Source of the DNA: Candidatus Altarchaeota archaeon
Lineage (GTDB): Archaea > Altiarchaeota > Altiarchaeia > IMC4 > QMZM01
Assembly: GCA_016931955.1 (NCBI GenBank)
Contig: JAFGDV010000024.1
Location: forward strand, 1 to 63,295
Direction of reading: 5' to 3'
DNA length: 63,295 bases
Below are positions 15,348 through 24,165 of the stretch, piece by piece; the first letter of the stretch is position 1, and each line of letters begins with the position of its first letter. The position numbers and the translations under genes were made by a program. The notes under the pieces were generated by a model. The model made no database searches. It was not told the DNA's origin and worked only from the letters and a program-made list of their open reading frames with translations.

Positions 15348-15995
15348 CTAAGCCCTAACAGCCAAAGCCGGCTTCGTCAGACTATAATACTTAAGGCTGA
15401 AACTGTACCACTCCACCAGAGCATACACAAAATCAAAGACAAGGAAGGCAAAAAAGTAGAGAAAATGGAAGACTCCTGCAATGGTTAAGAAAAACAGGGA
15501 AATCTTCATGGTGAATCGGTGGAGGAAAAAGATTTCGCCGAAGCTCTTCGGGATAGACTCATCCAAGCCATTCCTAAGATTATTCAAACGCTTCAATTTT
15601 CTGCGCTTATCAGCCCAATCATTACCCAACTCATCCAAGATGCCGGAAAAAATCAGGACGCCGAAAGGAAGCCACTCCAAGTGAAGAACATTCCCGTCGC
15701 CGACGCCAAAAAAACCAGCCACGAAAGGAAGAAACAGGAGAATACCAGTGCCAACATAAAAAGCCATGTTATCGATCTTCTTCGTCAAAGCCACTATGAG
15801 GAGGATAGAGAAAAAAATGACTGTAGAAGAAGAATCAAAGACCATCAAACCAGCCATCAAAACAGCAGACAAAAAAGCGACAACATTAGCCTTCTTAGTG
15901 CTGAAGACGCCGATGTCGTAGGCTTGGTCGGCGTACTTGATACCGCCTCCAAGAAAAGCATAGCTGAGGATTATAAAGACATCAAACAACAACAT
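15348..15995 (-). CDS. Polytopic membrane protein, archaeal, function unknown
   Basis: Protein of 215 aa with about six to seven hydrophobic segments. The N-terminal FLGGGIKYADQAYDIGVFS (about 14-32) has acidic residues in a membrane-proximal position. This phrase recurs in uncharacterised archaeal membrane proteins, and a distant UbiA-like relationship is conceivable but unproven. A second charged motif LDELGNDWADKR lies near residue 120. Start ATG 15995 has AGGTGGT 8 nt upstream and GATATATTG as TATA box; the longer frame to 16055 is rejected. It is next to the roadblock/KaiC pair on the same strand but has its own promoter. Confidence 0.6.
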   Translation of the reverse strand: MLLFDVFIILSYAFLGGGIKYADQAYDIGVFSTKKANVVAFLSAVLMAGLMVFDSSSTVIFFSILLIVALTKKIDNMAFYVGTGILLFLPFVAGFFGVGDGNVLHLEWLPFGVLIFSGILDELGNDWADKRRKLKRLNNLRNGLDESIPKSFGEIFFLHRFTMKISLFFLTIAGVFHFLYFFAFLVFDFVYALVEWYSFSLKYYSLTKPALAVRA

Positions 15996-16061
15996 TTTAA
16001 TTAACCACCTAAATAAGTACACAATATATCGTTTTTCACCTATAAATACGTGCAAGGTCCC

Positions 16062-16445
16062 TTAGTCGCCCTCAATGATGCTTAGGATCTTCCTGCGGGC
16101 GTTCTCCATCTCCACCTCAAGTAGGCCGCGGTTAGCCAATACAGGCACGATAGCGACCAAAGCAGTGTCCGTGCTGGGAAGAATAAAAAACATGACATCG
16201 TATTTCCCTAATTCGAAGTAGATCTTATCCAAGCCAAAACGGGAATAATGAGATACAACGTCGAATAGATCATCCATGGTCTTCTTCAGGATCTCCCAAA
16301 TCTCCACGATCTCGTGCTTAAAGTCTTCAGTGATTGGGACGATACCCTCCAGACGCTTCCGGACCACCATGCAGGCGCGGACATCCTCCAACGGCTGCAA
16401 GTCCTCACTCAAAACCCTCAGAATCTGCTCCTCCTTAGAGGCCAT
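16062..16445 (-). CDS. Roadblock/LC7-like or regulatory partner of the KaiC-like ATPase
   Basis: Small protein of 127 aa, alpha/beta. The second half (GLDKIYFELGKYDVMFFILP, then STDTALVAIVPVLANRGLLE) has the beta-strand pattern of roadblock/longin-type proteins that pair with small GTPases or RecA-like ATPases. The first half is helical. It starts 6 nt after the stop of the KaiC-like gene, so the two are surely co-expressed. Family assignment is by pattern only; the pairing is the stronger evidence. Confidence 0.5.
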   Translation of the reverse strand: MASKEEQILRVLSEDLQPLEDVRACMVVRKRLEGIVPITEDFKHEIVEIWEILKKTMDDLFDVVSHYSRFGLDKIYFELGKYDVMFFILPSTDTALVAIVPVLANRGLLEVEMENARRKILSIIEGD

Positions 16446-16451
16446 CTTTCA

Positions 16452-17258
16452 TCAAAAGAGGGACTTGGATTCCTTATCCGTGCCCTTGACGGCGATACCC
16501 TCCGAACTGATCTCAAAGGTATGCGGCTTAAGGCTGTGGCGGGTCTGCCTCATCTTCCGGACCTTCAGAGTCCTGGTATCCAGGGCTTCATTCACTGAGA
16601 GGATCACGGCACCGTCTACGACGTAGCTTTCAACGCCGTGTGCAGAGATTAATCCATCCTCCTCCTGTGTTTCAGTTAAAAGCAGCGTCGTCAAGCCCTC
16701 CAACTTCAGGCGATAATTCATCGCCAAGATGATCTGGCGAGTAGCGTGCGTGATGTCTTCGCCGCGCTCCTTCATCATGAAATCCAATGCAGGGAGGCTG
16801 TCTAAGACGATACGGCGAGCTTCAACCCTCTTCGCCTTGCTGACCACAATCTCCAGGATACGATCCATGTTGAATTCATCCGGGAGAAGAGACATGCTGC
16901 CGGCAGGCTGAGCGATTGGCGGAGCAACCGTCAGGGAAGTGCGAGGCGGCTTAAAGCTCATCCTCGAAAGGCTTGCGTCAATGATAACCAATTTGCCTTC
17001 GTTCTCGTACTTCTGCAGGCCGAAGCCGAACTGCTGCATATCCATCTTCAGCTCCTTCGGATCCTGCTCCAAGCTTATCAATATGCCTGGCTCGTTGAAC
17101 TTCGTAACCCCAGCGCATAGAAACTGTACTCCGAAGATTGTTTTACCGGTACCGCAGGCACCGGACAGCAGAACAGTCCTGTTCCTTGGAAACCCACCCT
17201 GAAGCAACTCATCCAAGCCAGGGATACCTGTGGGGCACTTCTTGGCTAAGTCGACCAT
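16452..17258 (-). CDS. KaiC-like RecA-superfamily ATPase
   Basis: Single-domain KaiC family protein of 268 aa. It begins CPTGIPGLDELLQGGFP, the family signature. The Walker A motif is GACGTGKT (33-40). Walker B is RRIVLDSLPAL (about 148), and TTLLLTETQEEDG follows (about 195). A DGAVILSV phrase and a final beta-hairpin complete the domain. Only one KaiC domain is present, as in most archaeal homologues. These act in signal transduction with roadblock proteins, not in a clock. It is leaderless: TATTTATATTA (about 17288-17298 on the minus strand) is about 30 nt before ATG 17258. Confidence 0.85.
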   Translation of the reverse strand: MVDLAKKCPTGIPGLDELLQGGFPRNRTVLLSGACGTGKTIFGVQFLCAGVTKFNEPGILISLEQDPKELKMDMQQFGFGLQKYENEGKLVIIDASLSRMSFKPPRTSLTVAPPIAQPAGSMSLLPDEFNMDRILEIVVSKAKRVEARRIVLDSLPALDFMMKERGEDITHATRQIILAMNYRLKLEGLTTLLLTETQEEDGLISAHGVESYVVDGAVILSVNEALDTRTLKVRKMRQTRHSLKPHTFEISSEGIAVKGTDKESKSLF

Positions 17259-17309
17259 TTTAGTACATTATGTTATTGCCTGTCCTAATATAAATACTTA
17301 GGAGAAGCC

Positions 17310-17471
17310 TCAGGCTGAGGGGTGGGGTTCTTTATCCCCCACCACAAGCCTCACGGTCTGGCCGTCCCTCAAAGGCAATACATCCTCTGCCATGAGGATG
17401 ATGTATTTTACGCCGTAGAGGGTCTTGGCTGGGATGAAAACCCCCTCAACCCTTATTTTTTCGCCTTCCAT
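17310..17471 (-). CDS. Small hypothetical protein, 53 aa
   Basis: A short reading frame beginning MEGEKIRVEGVFIPAKTLYG and ending VRLVVGDKEPHPSA. It has a good Shine-Dalgarno-like GGGGTGGT about 6-13 nt before ATG 17471 and a TATA-like TTTAATATATG/CTTTATAC further up. The pattern is all-beta, with alternating hydrophobics and a KTLYGVKYIILMAEDVLPLR core, like a small barrel or an AbrB/SH3-like fold. It may be the first gene before the KaiC-like ATPase, though that gene has its own TATA box. No family is recognised. Confidence 0.55.
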   Translation of the reverse strand: MEGEKIRVEGVFIPAKTLYGVKYIILMAEDVLPLRDGQTVRLVVGDKEPHPSA

Positions 17472-17566
17472 ACCAATACCACCCCACATATATTAAATAT
17501 TGTATAAAGATAAGTATAAAAATCCATACTATAAGCTATATTATCCCTTGTTATACTATCAAGTAT

Positions 17567-18478
17567 TCATGACACACCCCCAACCCTCTTTAACACGACA
17601 TAAAAGACCACACCAGGAAGAGACAACAACAAACACAAAAAAAACACAAACGGAGTCAACAAAAAACCAGAAAAGAAGACCAAGAGCAATAAAAGCTCCC
17701 AGGCAAAGACCCTACCCATGCCAGAATACATCAAAGCCTGAACCACCAATCGATAGGGTGGAAGCCCCTCAGAATGCGGGAAAAATAACCCAACAACAAC
17801 AAAGAAGCCGATCAAAAAACCGAATACGAGAAGAGACCCCAAAAAATACCCTATGTTATCGTATCTAGACTTCAGATAAACAAAAAAAGCTGAGGGGACA
17901 AGCAAGAAAACAAAGAAAAATACGGGATGCACATATTGCATGAAAAACAACGAGAGGATAAGGAGAAAAAGGCCGAAAACGCCCACACAGAGGCTCCTAG
18001 ATACTACTTCATCCCTCTCTCGACTCCACTTTATTCTCTCCTCAAGGATCCTTCTCCCCCCAGCATTCCGTCTCAACAAAAGCCATAAAAAGAAGTAGAA
18101 GACTGGGAGGGACTCAACAAAGACAACAAAACCCAGGACCAGTGTCCCCATAACAACGTGGAGCGCATATCTTAGGACATAAAGCAATGCGAAGAAAGGG
18201 CTCAGGGAACCTGTTCCCTCGATTTTGAAAAACAGTATAGTGCCTGTAAGCTCATACTGGCTGGGGAAGAAACCAGTCAAAGCAGAATAGAAAAAACCAA
18301 ACAAAAAACAAAGAAAGAAAAGACGTCTGCTGGTTACCTTATATAATAGACCATAGACGGCAACCAATAAAGCCACGGTATAGTAGCCAAACAATAGGGG
18401 ATAGGACAAAACAAATACAGTGAAGGTAACACCCAACATAAAAGCAAAAAACACATCCCTCAAATTATTTTTTTCCAT
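17567..18478 (-). CDS. Polytopic membrane protein, function unknown
   Basis: Very hydrophobic protein of 303 aa, rich in Phe, Leu and Val, with about eight transmembrane segments. A charged cytoplasmic-type loop (RRNAGGRRILEERIKWSRER, about 135-155) splits it into two halves. No catalytic motif or known family is recognised. It follows the large coiled-coil protein gene at 18546 after about 67 nt on the same strand. It might assist export or anchoring of those proteins, which is inference from position only. Confidence 0.6.
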   Translation of the reverse strand: MEKNNLRDVFFAFMLGVTFTVFVLSYPLLFGYYTVALLVAVYGLLYKVTSRRLFFLCFLFGFFYSALTGFFPSQYELTGTILFFKIEGTGSLSPFFALLYVLRYALHVVMGTLVLGFVVFVESLPVFYFFLWLLLRRNAGGRRILEERIKWSRERDEVVSRSLCVGVFGLFLLILSLFFMQYVHPVFFFVFLLVPSAFFVYLKSRYDNIGYFLGSLLVFGFLIGFFVVVGLFFPHSEGLPPYRLVVQALMYSGMGRVFAWELLLLLVFFSGFLLTPFVFFLCLLLSLPGVVFYVVLKRVGGVS

Positions 18479-18545
18479 TCTATCCCCCTACAAACCAGGA
18501 TACCGTCTCACTAAACACGATTCCAACCATTTTAAATCAAAATCT

Positions 18546-21500
18546 CTATAGTAAAGTATCAAGACCCAAGGATTTAAACACACCATAGATCAGATTTGAG
18601 GCATTCCCAACACAGTCACCGACAAACTCAAAAACCGGCAACCAAATAGGCGTATCCTCGGTCACAGTCTCCACCTTCTCACAGACTAATTCGCCTTCAG
18701 GACAACCAGTGGAGGTATAAAACTCCGACGTCCTGCTGACTTCAGAGTCCAAAGGTTTACTATACTGGTAGGAGTCCTTTCTCATGAATTCATTGGACAA
18801 TGCGGGGTCGTCTAAGCATATGGTCAAGTAGTCGGAACTCAGGAGGGTTCTCTGATCCTCGGGGACGACCTTGGAGAATTTATTGACTAAGTAGTCCAGA
18901 CACCACTGATTCACTTTATTGTCTGGAGTTGAGGCGCCATTTAACAGACCCACAGCAGCGGGGATAAGCCGGAACTCTAACCCATCGAAGCCCTTAGATA
19001 ATCCAATAGCGTTCCCAGTACTTGAAACATCCTTCTCGGCCTCATACTCCAGAAGCTCAAGCATGTGGTTGAGTTCAGGGTAATATGTTAAACGCCTGGA
19101 GCCGTCCTCGAGAACCTCCTTCTCCAACAAAGGCGCATCAACGTTAACGTATAAGCCAGCACCCAGATCCCGGACACAATACTTACCCAGACAAAGCTCC
19201 TTCACATATGCTCCAACGTTAACGTCAAATTCTTCTCCAAGCTCGAACTCCTCTCCCTGGTTCCAGAAGTAGATGCCAGGACGGCCTTCAACGCTGATTT
19301 CTCCTACATCCTTGAACTTCTTACTGGCTGCGAAAGGCAGGAGATTCAATTCAACGTCCCAGTTACCGTCCTCAAGAGAGAAGCCAAGAAGGGGAAGAGA
19401 ATTGCTTTGCGGGCCAGCATTCGGCTTCTCTGCATTATTAGCAGCATTCAGTGAATAAAACAGGTTAACCGGCTGATTCACCGGCTCCCAGTTACCTGCC
19501 CCACTAGCACTTAGTGAATCTTCGTCGACCCGGACATTGTGGCTGCCGTAGAAAGCCTCCAATATTCTATTACCGAAATCGAGACTGAAGCCGGTGAGGT
19601 TCCCATAGGATAAGTTCAGTAGACTTTTCCCGTAATCCAGGACCCCATTGAAGCCGTTATGGTAGCCCTCAACCGTCTCAGCCTGGGAATCCCAGACAAC
19701 ACCGGAATCGCTGCCATACTTGAGGTTCGCGACACTGTTATTGTAGTCCAGGCTGCCGAAGAAGTTGCCATAAGAGCCCTCAATATTCCCTTCAGCATAG
19801 CTCCAGACAAGGCTAGAATCATTACCATAATTGAGATTCGCTACACTATTGTTGTAGTCCAAACCAAACATGAAATCACTGTAGGATCCTTCCAGATTTT
19901 TTCCGCCGTAGTCCCAGACCAGGCTGGAACTGTTCCCAAAACTCAAGCCCATGACGCTGCTGTTGTAGTCCAAGCCCAAGGTGAAGCTCCCATAGGAACC
20001 AGTAACAGCCTTGTCTTTGTAGTTCCACATCAATGCACCCTCGGCGGGAACATACACGCCCAAAACACCAGTATTCAGGTCTATGACTGGTATAATACCT
20101 CCTTGACCGCCTTCCCCGGCTATGACAGGGTCTATAGAGGAGGCAACACACACTCCTAGGGGATCATATACTATACCAGGGCTGTCCTGAGCAGGGATTG
20201 CGGCATTCGGCTGCGTTGGAGCGGGTTCAGGCGGCTGTTCTCTCCGGTATTCTTCAACAGCCTCCTTTATGTCTATCTCTGGCTTATAGTATTCTCTTGT
20301 TAATTCGGCAACAGCCTTCTGGTGGGTTAAGGCCTGGAACTCTTGGAAACCGTTGGCGAGGAATAAGTCGATCTCCTGGCATCTGGCTTCCGCCTTCTCC
20401 AGGGTGCGCTGCCACTTCATCTTCCAGGCGGCGTCCCTGGCCTCCTCGCACCAGGCGTCGATCTTCTCCTTGAATTCCCGGAAGATGGTTTGGTCGTAGA
20501 GCCTCCGGTATTCATTCAAGAGATTCTTTTGCAGCCTGTTCGCCTTATCCCTGAGCTGCTGACTCCAGCGCCTCTTCCTGTCCCTCATCATCAGCTTCTC
20601 CTTCTCTAAGGCTTCCCTCTCCCTCATCTCTAATTCAAGCTTCACGCTCTCCGGGACCAAGACATCAAAGGCCTGTTCGTCAACATTCAATGAATAGTCC
20701 TCGAAGAGCTTCTCTGATTTTTCCCTGAATTCCCTGAAATAGTTTTCATAGAGTTTCTCGTGGTATTTATTCCATGACCCGCCTCTTCCATTTTGCTCCT
20801 TCAAGTATTCATCCCTTAACTGGTTCAGTTCTTCCCTGAAACCCATGTAAGTGGACTCCAGAAGCTCTTTAGCGTAGTCGACTGCGTCCCAGCCAAGTCT
20901 CCCCAGGTTATCCCTCACATAGTAGTGTATTTTATCCATCAAGGCAGTGAATTCATTGTATGCCTTCTCAGATTTCTTGATGAAGCGACGGTAGGCTTCC
21001 TCTGGAGTAATACCCCTGAGCACGCTGTTGGAGAAGAAATAGGTCCTATCATCCATCTTGAAGCCCTCATCTGGGCTGAAATCAAGCTTCAATAGGTTAT
21101 CCTTCCAGGACTCAAGGATTCCAATAGTATTCTTCACCTCCCTTATCTCGGACAAGACCTTATCGTAGGCCCCCTCCACGGCCTTCAGCGGTCGAGAGCT
21201 GCTGTGACCATTCCTCCTAGCACGCCTCTTCTCATTGATCACCCTAAGCCTGCAGACTTCCGCCTGCTTCTCCAGCTCAGCCAGCCTATTCCTCGCAGAA
21301 TCCAGCATAGAAGAATACCTATTAACTGACTCGCTCTCTAATTTCTTGGCTGGAGCCTCCTCTGCAGGAGATTCCTCAACCTCACTGAACAGGCTTTTAG
21401 GATCCTTCTTCAAGCCCATGACTATGAAGAACACCCCCAACGCAACACCTGATGAAGCCAATGGAAGAGACGGTATTGGAATAGACTGCTGCGGCAGTGA

Positions 21501-21611
21501 GCCCTCTTCGTGAGTCTGATACTCGCCCCCTGATTCAGGCTCTATCGGAATAGCCGAAGCCACGGATATCAATACAAACAACGCTGTCACATAAAACCAT
21601 CTGTTCTCCAT
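18546..21611 (-). CDS. Large secreted/anchored coiled-coil protein with beta-repeat region
   Basis: Protein of 1021 aa. Residues 1-21 are a signal peptide (MENRWFYVTALFVLISVASA). A Pro/Ser-rich stretch and a hydrophobic helix (about 45-65, SSGVALGVFFIVMGL) follow, then Lys/Glu-rich coiled coils to about residue 480. This half is clearly paralogous to the protein at 25975: both have YSSMLDSARNRLAELEK-type, EEAYRRF and DYQGGSSW/GRGGSWNK blocks. The middle (about 514-700) holds four to five repeats of about 37 aa of the type GSYGSFTLGLDYNSSVMGLS, probably a beta-solenoid or barrel. A beta-rich region and a Cys-containing end follow. ATG 21611 has GGAGGTG 6 nt upstream; the frame from 21641 lacks a signal peptide at its start. 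The C-terminal activity, if any, is unknown. Confidence 0.65.
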   Translation of the reverse strand: MENRWFYVTALFVLISVASAIPIEPESGGEYQTHEEGSLPQQSIPIPSLPLASSGVALGVFFIVMGLKKDPKSLFSEVEESPAEEAPAKKLESESVNRYSSMLDSARNRLAELEKQAEVCRLRVINEKRRARRNGHSSSRPLKAVEGAYDKVLSEIREVKNTIGILESWKDNLLKLDFSPDEGFKMDDRTYFFSNSVLRGITPEEAYRRFIKKSEKAYNEFTALMDKIHYYVRDNLGRLGWDAVDYAKELLESTYMGFREELNQLRDEYLKEQNGRGGSWNKYHEKLYENYFREFREKSEKLFEDYSLNVDEQAFDVLVPESVKLELEMREREALEKEKLMMRDRKRRWSQQLRDKANRLQKNLLNEYRRLYDQTIFREFKEKIDAWCEEARDAAWKMKWQRTLEKAEARCQEIDLFLANGFQEFQALTHQKAVAELTREYYKPEIDIKEAVEEYRREQPPEPAPTQPNAAIPAQDSPGIVYDPLGVCVASSIDPVIAGEGGQGGIIPVIDLNTGVLGVYVPAEGALMWNYKDKAVTGSYGSFTLGLDYNSSVMGLSFGNSSSLVWDYGGKNLEGSYSDFMFGLDYNNSVANLNYGNDSSLVWSYAEGNIEGSYGNFFGSLDYNNSVANLKYGSDSGVVWDSQAETVEGYHNGFNGVLDYGKSLLNLSYGNLTGFSLDFGNRILEAFYGSHNVRVDEDSLSASGAGNWEPVNQPVNLFYSLNAANNAEKPNAGPQSNSLPLLGFSLEDGNWDVELNLLPFAASKKFKDVGEISVEGRPGIYFWNQGEEFELGEEFDVNVGAYVKELCLGKYCVRDLGAGLYVNVDAPLLEKEVLEDGSRRLTYYPELNHMLELLEYEAEKDVSSTGNAIGLSKGFDGLEFRLIPAAVGLLNGASTPDNKVNQWCLDYLVNKFSKVVPEDQRTLLSSDYLTICLDDPALSNEFMRKDSYQYSKPLDSEVSRTSEFYTSTGCPEGELVCEKVETVTEDTPIWLPVFEFVGDCVGNASNLIYGVFKSLGLDTLL

Positions 21612-21643
21612 TGGAAACACCTCCGCACAAAAATCTAACATAA

Positions 21644-21667
21644 TATATACTACTTTAGAGTATAAAA
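21644..21667 (-). promoter_or_regulatory. Promoter with shared palindrome, before the 1021-aa gene
   Basis: Plus strand ATATATACTACTTTAGAGTA, immediately followed by TATAAAA. On the minus strand TTTTATA is the likely TATA box, about 25 nt before 21641. ATATACTACTTTAKAGTA is nearly identical to sites at 28972-28995 and 24275-24296. Confidence 0.5.
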
Positions 21668-21675
21668 AGGGGGCT

Positions 21676-21719
21676 GATCCAGAAAACAGGAATCAGACCC
21701 TAAACCTTCCCAGAGTTAA
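21676..21719 (-). pseudogene. Leftover 3' tail of a PsbP-like gene (copy P1)
   Basis: On the minus strand the frame reads LWEGLGSDSCFLDQ. It matches the end of the intact PsbP-like gene (ERLKSSFCFLD-stop) and the copy at 24308 (LWESLKSSFRFV-stop). GTTTTCTGGAT is shared with the intact gene and AACTCTGGGAAGG with the third copy. The original stop has changed to CAG. No upstream body remains; the preceding gene at 21743 is unrelated. Confidence 0.6.
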
Positions 21720-21742
21720 AGATGCACCGCTGACTTTTAATT

Positions 21743-22588
21743 CTATTTTTCCACTTGTTCGGTGTCTTTTATTTTTCCAGTTTTGATGTCGAGGGTGGCG
21801 AGGTTTCCCCCGATCGTTGCGTACACGTTCTCTTCTTTCACCAGCAACATATCCAATCCATCAATATATCGTGCATAGACGTGGTTGGTGACTTCTTGGC
21901 CATCCCATGTCATGTAGGAGAGGGGCTCCGCCCACCAGATGTTGTTACCTTCCAGATCGAAGTAGCCGAAGTTGCTTCGATTCATACGCCGATAATCCTC
22001 TTCAACATACTGTTCCCGATCAAAGAATATGAACAAACCCTTGTCATCTGGATGCTTCTCTATCCGGCTTATACGATGACCTGCAAGATTCTTCCTGAAT
22101 AATTCCTCCCTAGAATTCTCATCCATACAAACCAACACCTCAGGATCCTCCTGACTCCGATAAAAAACTCTGTCACCCACGATAGTATACTTACGCTCAG
22201 CGCAGATCTCCAAATACTTACGCCAATCAGGACCACTGAGTTCATTGACGACGATGCGTATCTGGCTACAGACTGTACGAGTATAAAGTCCATCGTGCTC
22301 CGCGTAGTACTCATCGAGGTCGTCTTTCTTGGATATAGTCCACGTGAATAGACCCTTTGGCCCAAGGAACGGATCCCACCAAGCTTTTATGGTTACGCCA
22401 TGAGGGGACACCGCCTCAAAGACATCCCTCCGCTCTTTCTCAGTCTCCTTGGAGAAATCCCACTCAGGCAGACGATTAAATTTGAGGTCCCAATCCTTTG
22501 GGACCACCACTTTCTGTATCCACTCATCCTTAACTCTGACTTCGCCCACCATTTTTCTGCCACCCATATAGTTATGTGAAGCCTCCAT
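21743..22588 (-). CDS. Hypothetical protein, candidate immunity protein
   Basis: Soluble acidic protein of 281 aa (268 if started at ATG 22552, MVGEVRVKDE). The C-terminal part has beta-propeller-like phrases: NFGYFDLEGNNIWWAEPLSY, GLDMLLVKEENVYATIGGNL and ATLDIKTGKIKD, as in proteins that end in a LD-x-xTGK blade. The N-terminal part is unfamiliar. It sits 10 nt behind an orphan 89-aa fragment that looks like a toxin C-terminus, the usual place of an immunity gene in polymorphic toxin loci. The immunity role is inference. Confidence 0.45.
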   Translation of the reverse strand: MEASHNYMGGRKMVGEVRVKDEWIQKVVVPKDWDLKFNRLPEWDFSKETEKERRDVFEAVSPHGVTIKAWWDPFLGPKGLFTWTISKKDDLDEYYAEHDGLYTRTVCSQIRIVVNELSGPDWRKYLEICAERKYTIVGDRVFYRSQEDPEVLVCMDENSREELFRKNLAGHRISRIEKHPDDKGLFIFFDREQYVEEDYRRMNRSNFGYFDLEGNNIWWAEPLSYMTWDGQEVTNHVYARYIDGLDMLLVKEENVYATIGGNLATLDIKTGKIKDTEQVEK

Positions 22589-22597
22589 TTTTAACCA

Positions 22598-22867
22598 CTA
22601 AAGCTCCGCCCACTTGTATGTCCCAGGTTGCATAGCCTTAAGCATTTCTGGTGTCAGTCCTTTTACTTCCACTTGCAGGGCTCCACCGGAGGTGCCCCAA
22701 GCCTCTACAGGAGCTGAAACGCCAATATCCGCCTCCAATTCGCTGTGCCCTGACAACCCCGACGCCTTATATATTGAGACCTCCGGGTACTTATATGCCC
22801 CAGCCAACCCCCCAGGCAAACTCGCCTCATCAACAAACCGCGTCTTACCCACCCCGCGCAAAACCAA
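22598..22867 (-). CDS. Orphan 89-aa fragment, possible toxin C-terminal remnant
   Basis: The frame starts with TTG at 22867, 4 nt after the stop of the PsbP-like gene, with no clear ribosome site. It reads FVDEASLPGGLAGAYKYPEV, later VEAWGTSGGALQVEV and ends LTPEMLKAMQPGTYKWAEL. It has no signal peptide or leader. The WGTSGGALQVEV and PGTY phrases resemble the last strands of ADP-ribosyltransferase-like secreted toxins, but this is a weak resemblance. It could be a displaced C-terminal cassette without a delivery part, or a degraded gene. Confidence 0.4.
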   Translation of the reverse strand: MVLRGVGKTRFVDEASLPGGLAGAYKYPEVSIYKASGLSGHSELEADIGVSAPVEAWGTSGGALQVEVKGLTPEMLKAMQPGTYKWAEL

Positions 22868-22871
22868 GAAA

Positions 22872-23420
22872 CTAATCCAGAAAACAGAAACTAGACTTCA
22901 AACGCTCATAGGCCTCTAAATACTTGTCGAAGTCGGATTTATCGCAGGAGTAGACGATTTTTAGAGAAATGCTCTCTTTTTTTAGTATACCTTGGACTTC
23001 TTTTATTTGCGTATTCGTTGAGTTGTATTTTGTATACCTCATTAAATTTGAGGTAACTCCGAAAATGCTTGAGGCATTGAATTCTTCCAACTGGCCATCG
23101 TACTCCAATATGTGCTCACTGTATGATTTTTCTCCTGTATCCCCTGCTATGGAGGATACCAAAGTCTTGAATTGGGGGATGTGCGCAGTAGAAGCCTTCG
23201 GTAATTGGAGGACAGACAAACGCGCGTTATACGTTCTTGAACCGTTAAAAGGTCCGACCACATCTACGTTACCGCCCATCTTCTGGATTTCCCAATTGGA
23301 GGGACATTCGAAGGAGAAGTCCCCAAAGTTATTAATGCTATAGTCGACTATTCCGATTATATGCCCCCTCTTTTCAACCGCGGACATGATTGCTGCCTTT
23401 ATCTTTTCTGTTTCATTCAT
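22872..23420 (-). CDS. PsbP/DcrB-like protein
   Basis: Protein of 182 aa, alpha/beta. The pattern DYSINNFGDFSFECPSNWEI (about 30-50), several beta strands and the ending DKYLEAYERLKSSFCFLD match the PsbP/DUF1795-like fold, where a final helix ends in SFKF-like residues. No signal peptide is present, unlike many PsbP-like lipoproteins. ATG 23420 is 1 nt after the stop of the upstream gene; the longer frame to 23441 overlaps it. Proteins of this fold occur among candidate immunity proteins of toxin loci. Its 3' end is the parent-like copy of two other tail remnants in this island. Confidence 0.5.
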   Translation of the reverse strand: MNETEKIKAAIMSAVEKRGHIIGIVDYSINNFGDFSFECPSNWEIQKMGGNVDVVGPFNGSRTYNARLSVLQLPKASTAHIPQFKTLVSSIAGDTGEKSYSEHILEYDGQLEEFNASSIFGVTSNLMRYTKYNSTNTQIKEVQGILKKESISLKIVYSCDKSDFDKYLEAYERLKSSFCFLD

Positions 23421-23421
23421 C

Positions 23422-24165
23422 TTAGACGGGTGGTAAGACACCTAGTGAGCTATAGTATCGTATATAACCCCACATGAGGAGTAGTTCCTGCTTAACACAT
23501 TCCGGATCCTTGAGTTCGCCATTCTCCGCATAGATGAGCCCTAAAACGTCTTTATCGTCGGCTATTTGGATCCCTGTTTCTTTGAGCATAGTCTGCTTGA
23601 AGTCCGCCTCTGCCTTAAATGCGTCATAGGTTAGCTCCATCTTAGCATCCGCAAATTTTCGGCCCGCAGAATAAAAGTCTTTTTCCGCGGTTCGTAGGTA
23701 CTCGTTCCATGCATCAAATATCCTTTGGCGATTTTTAACATAAACACCCATATGCGCCATTATGTCCACAGAGGGGTCCCGCGTCAACTCCCTAATCTTT
23801 GCAGGGATTGTATAGATCAACGGAACCTCCACTTTTTTCTTGAGGATTCCAAATACACCTGGCTTCGCCCCGTCTGTGTCGTATGTAGCTAAAAAATCGC
23901 TTATGCCGTAGCAGAACTTTAGATCAGGTAGCTGGTCAACCCCAGACTTCAGTGCAGTTTCTTTGAAGGATTTAATGCACTCGGCTTCCACTTCTTTCCT
24001 GTTGGCGTTGAGTTTTTGTGGCAGCAGATAAGTCATACCCCTAGATATGATGTCATTTACGATGACAGAGATCTCAATGTAAGACCGTGTCTTACATTTA
24101 GGGCACTCACATACATTAAATTGCTCTTTCTTTATTTTGGAGAGCACATCTTTTGGGGATGCCAT
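23422..24165 (-). CDS. CpXC-like zinc-finger protein
   Basis: Protein of 247 aa from ATG 24165. The N-terminal region (KKEQFNVCECPKCKTRSYIE) is half of a CpXC-type zinc finger. The other half, ICACGEKFDANLYASVMAS, lies in frame upstream of the ATG (24168-24213). The frame stays open to a stop near 24266 but offers no ATG, GTG or TTG. The true start may therefore be a non-canonical codon (CTG 24252 lies about 35-40 nt after the TATA box), or a sequence change has broken the start. The rest of the protein is helical and unfamiliar. It is the first gene of an operon with the PsbP-like gene. Confidence 0.55.
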   Translation of the reverse strand: MASPKDVLSKIKKEQFNVCECPKCKTRSYIEISVIVNDIISRGMTYLLPQKLNANRKEVEAECIKSFKETALKSGVDQLPDLKFCYGISDFLATYDTDGAKPGVFGILKKKVEVPLIYTIPAKIRELTRDPSVDIMAHMGVYVKNRQRIFDAWNEYLRTAEKDFYSAGRKFADAKMELTYDAFKAEADFKQTMLKETGIQIADDKDVLGLIYAENGELKDPECVKQELLLMWGYIRYYSSLGVLPPV

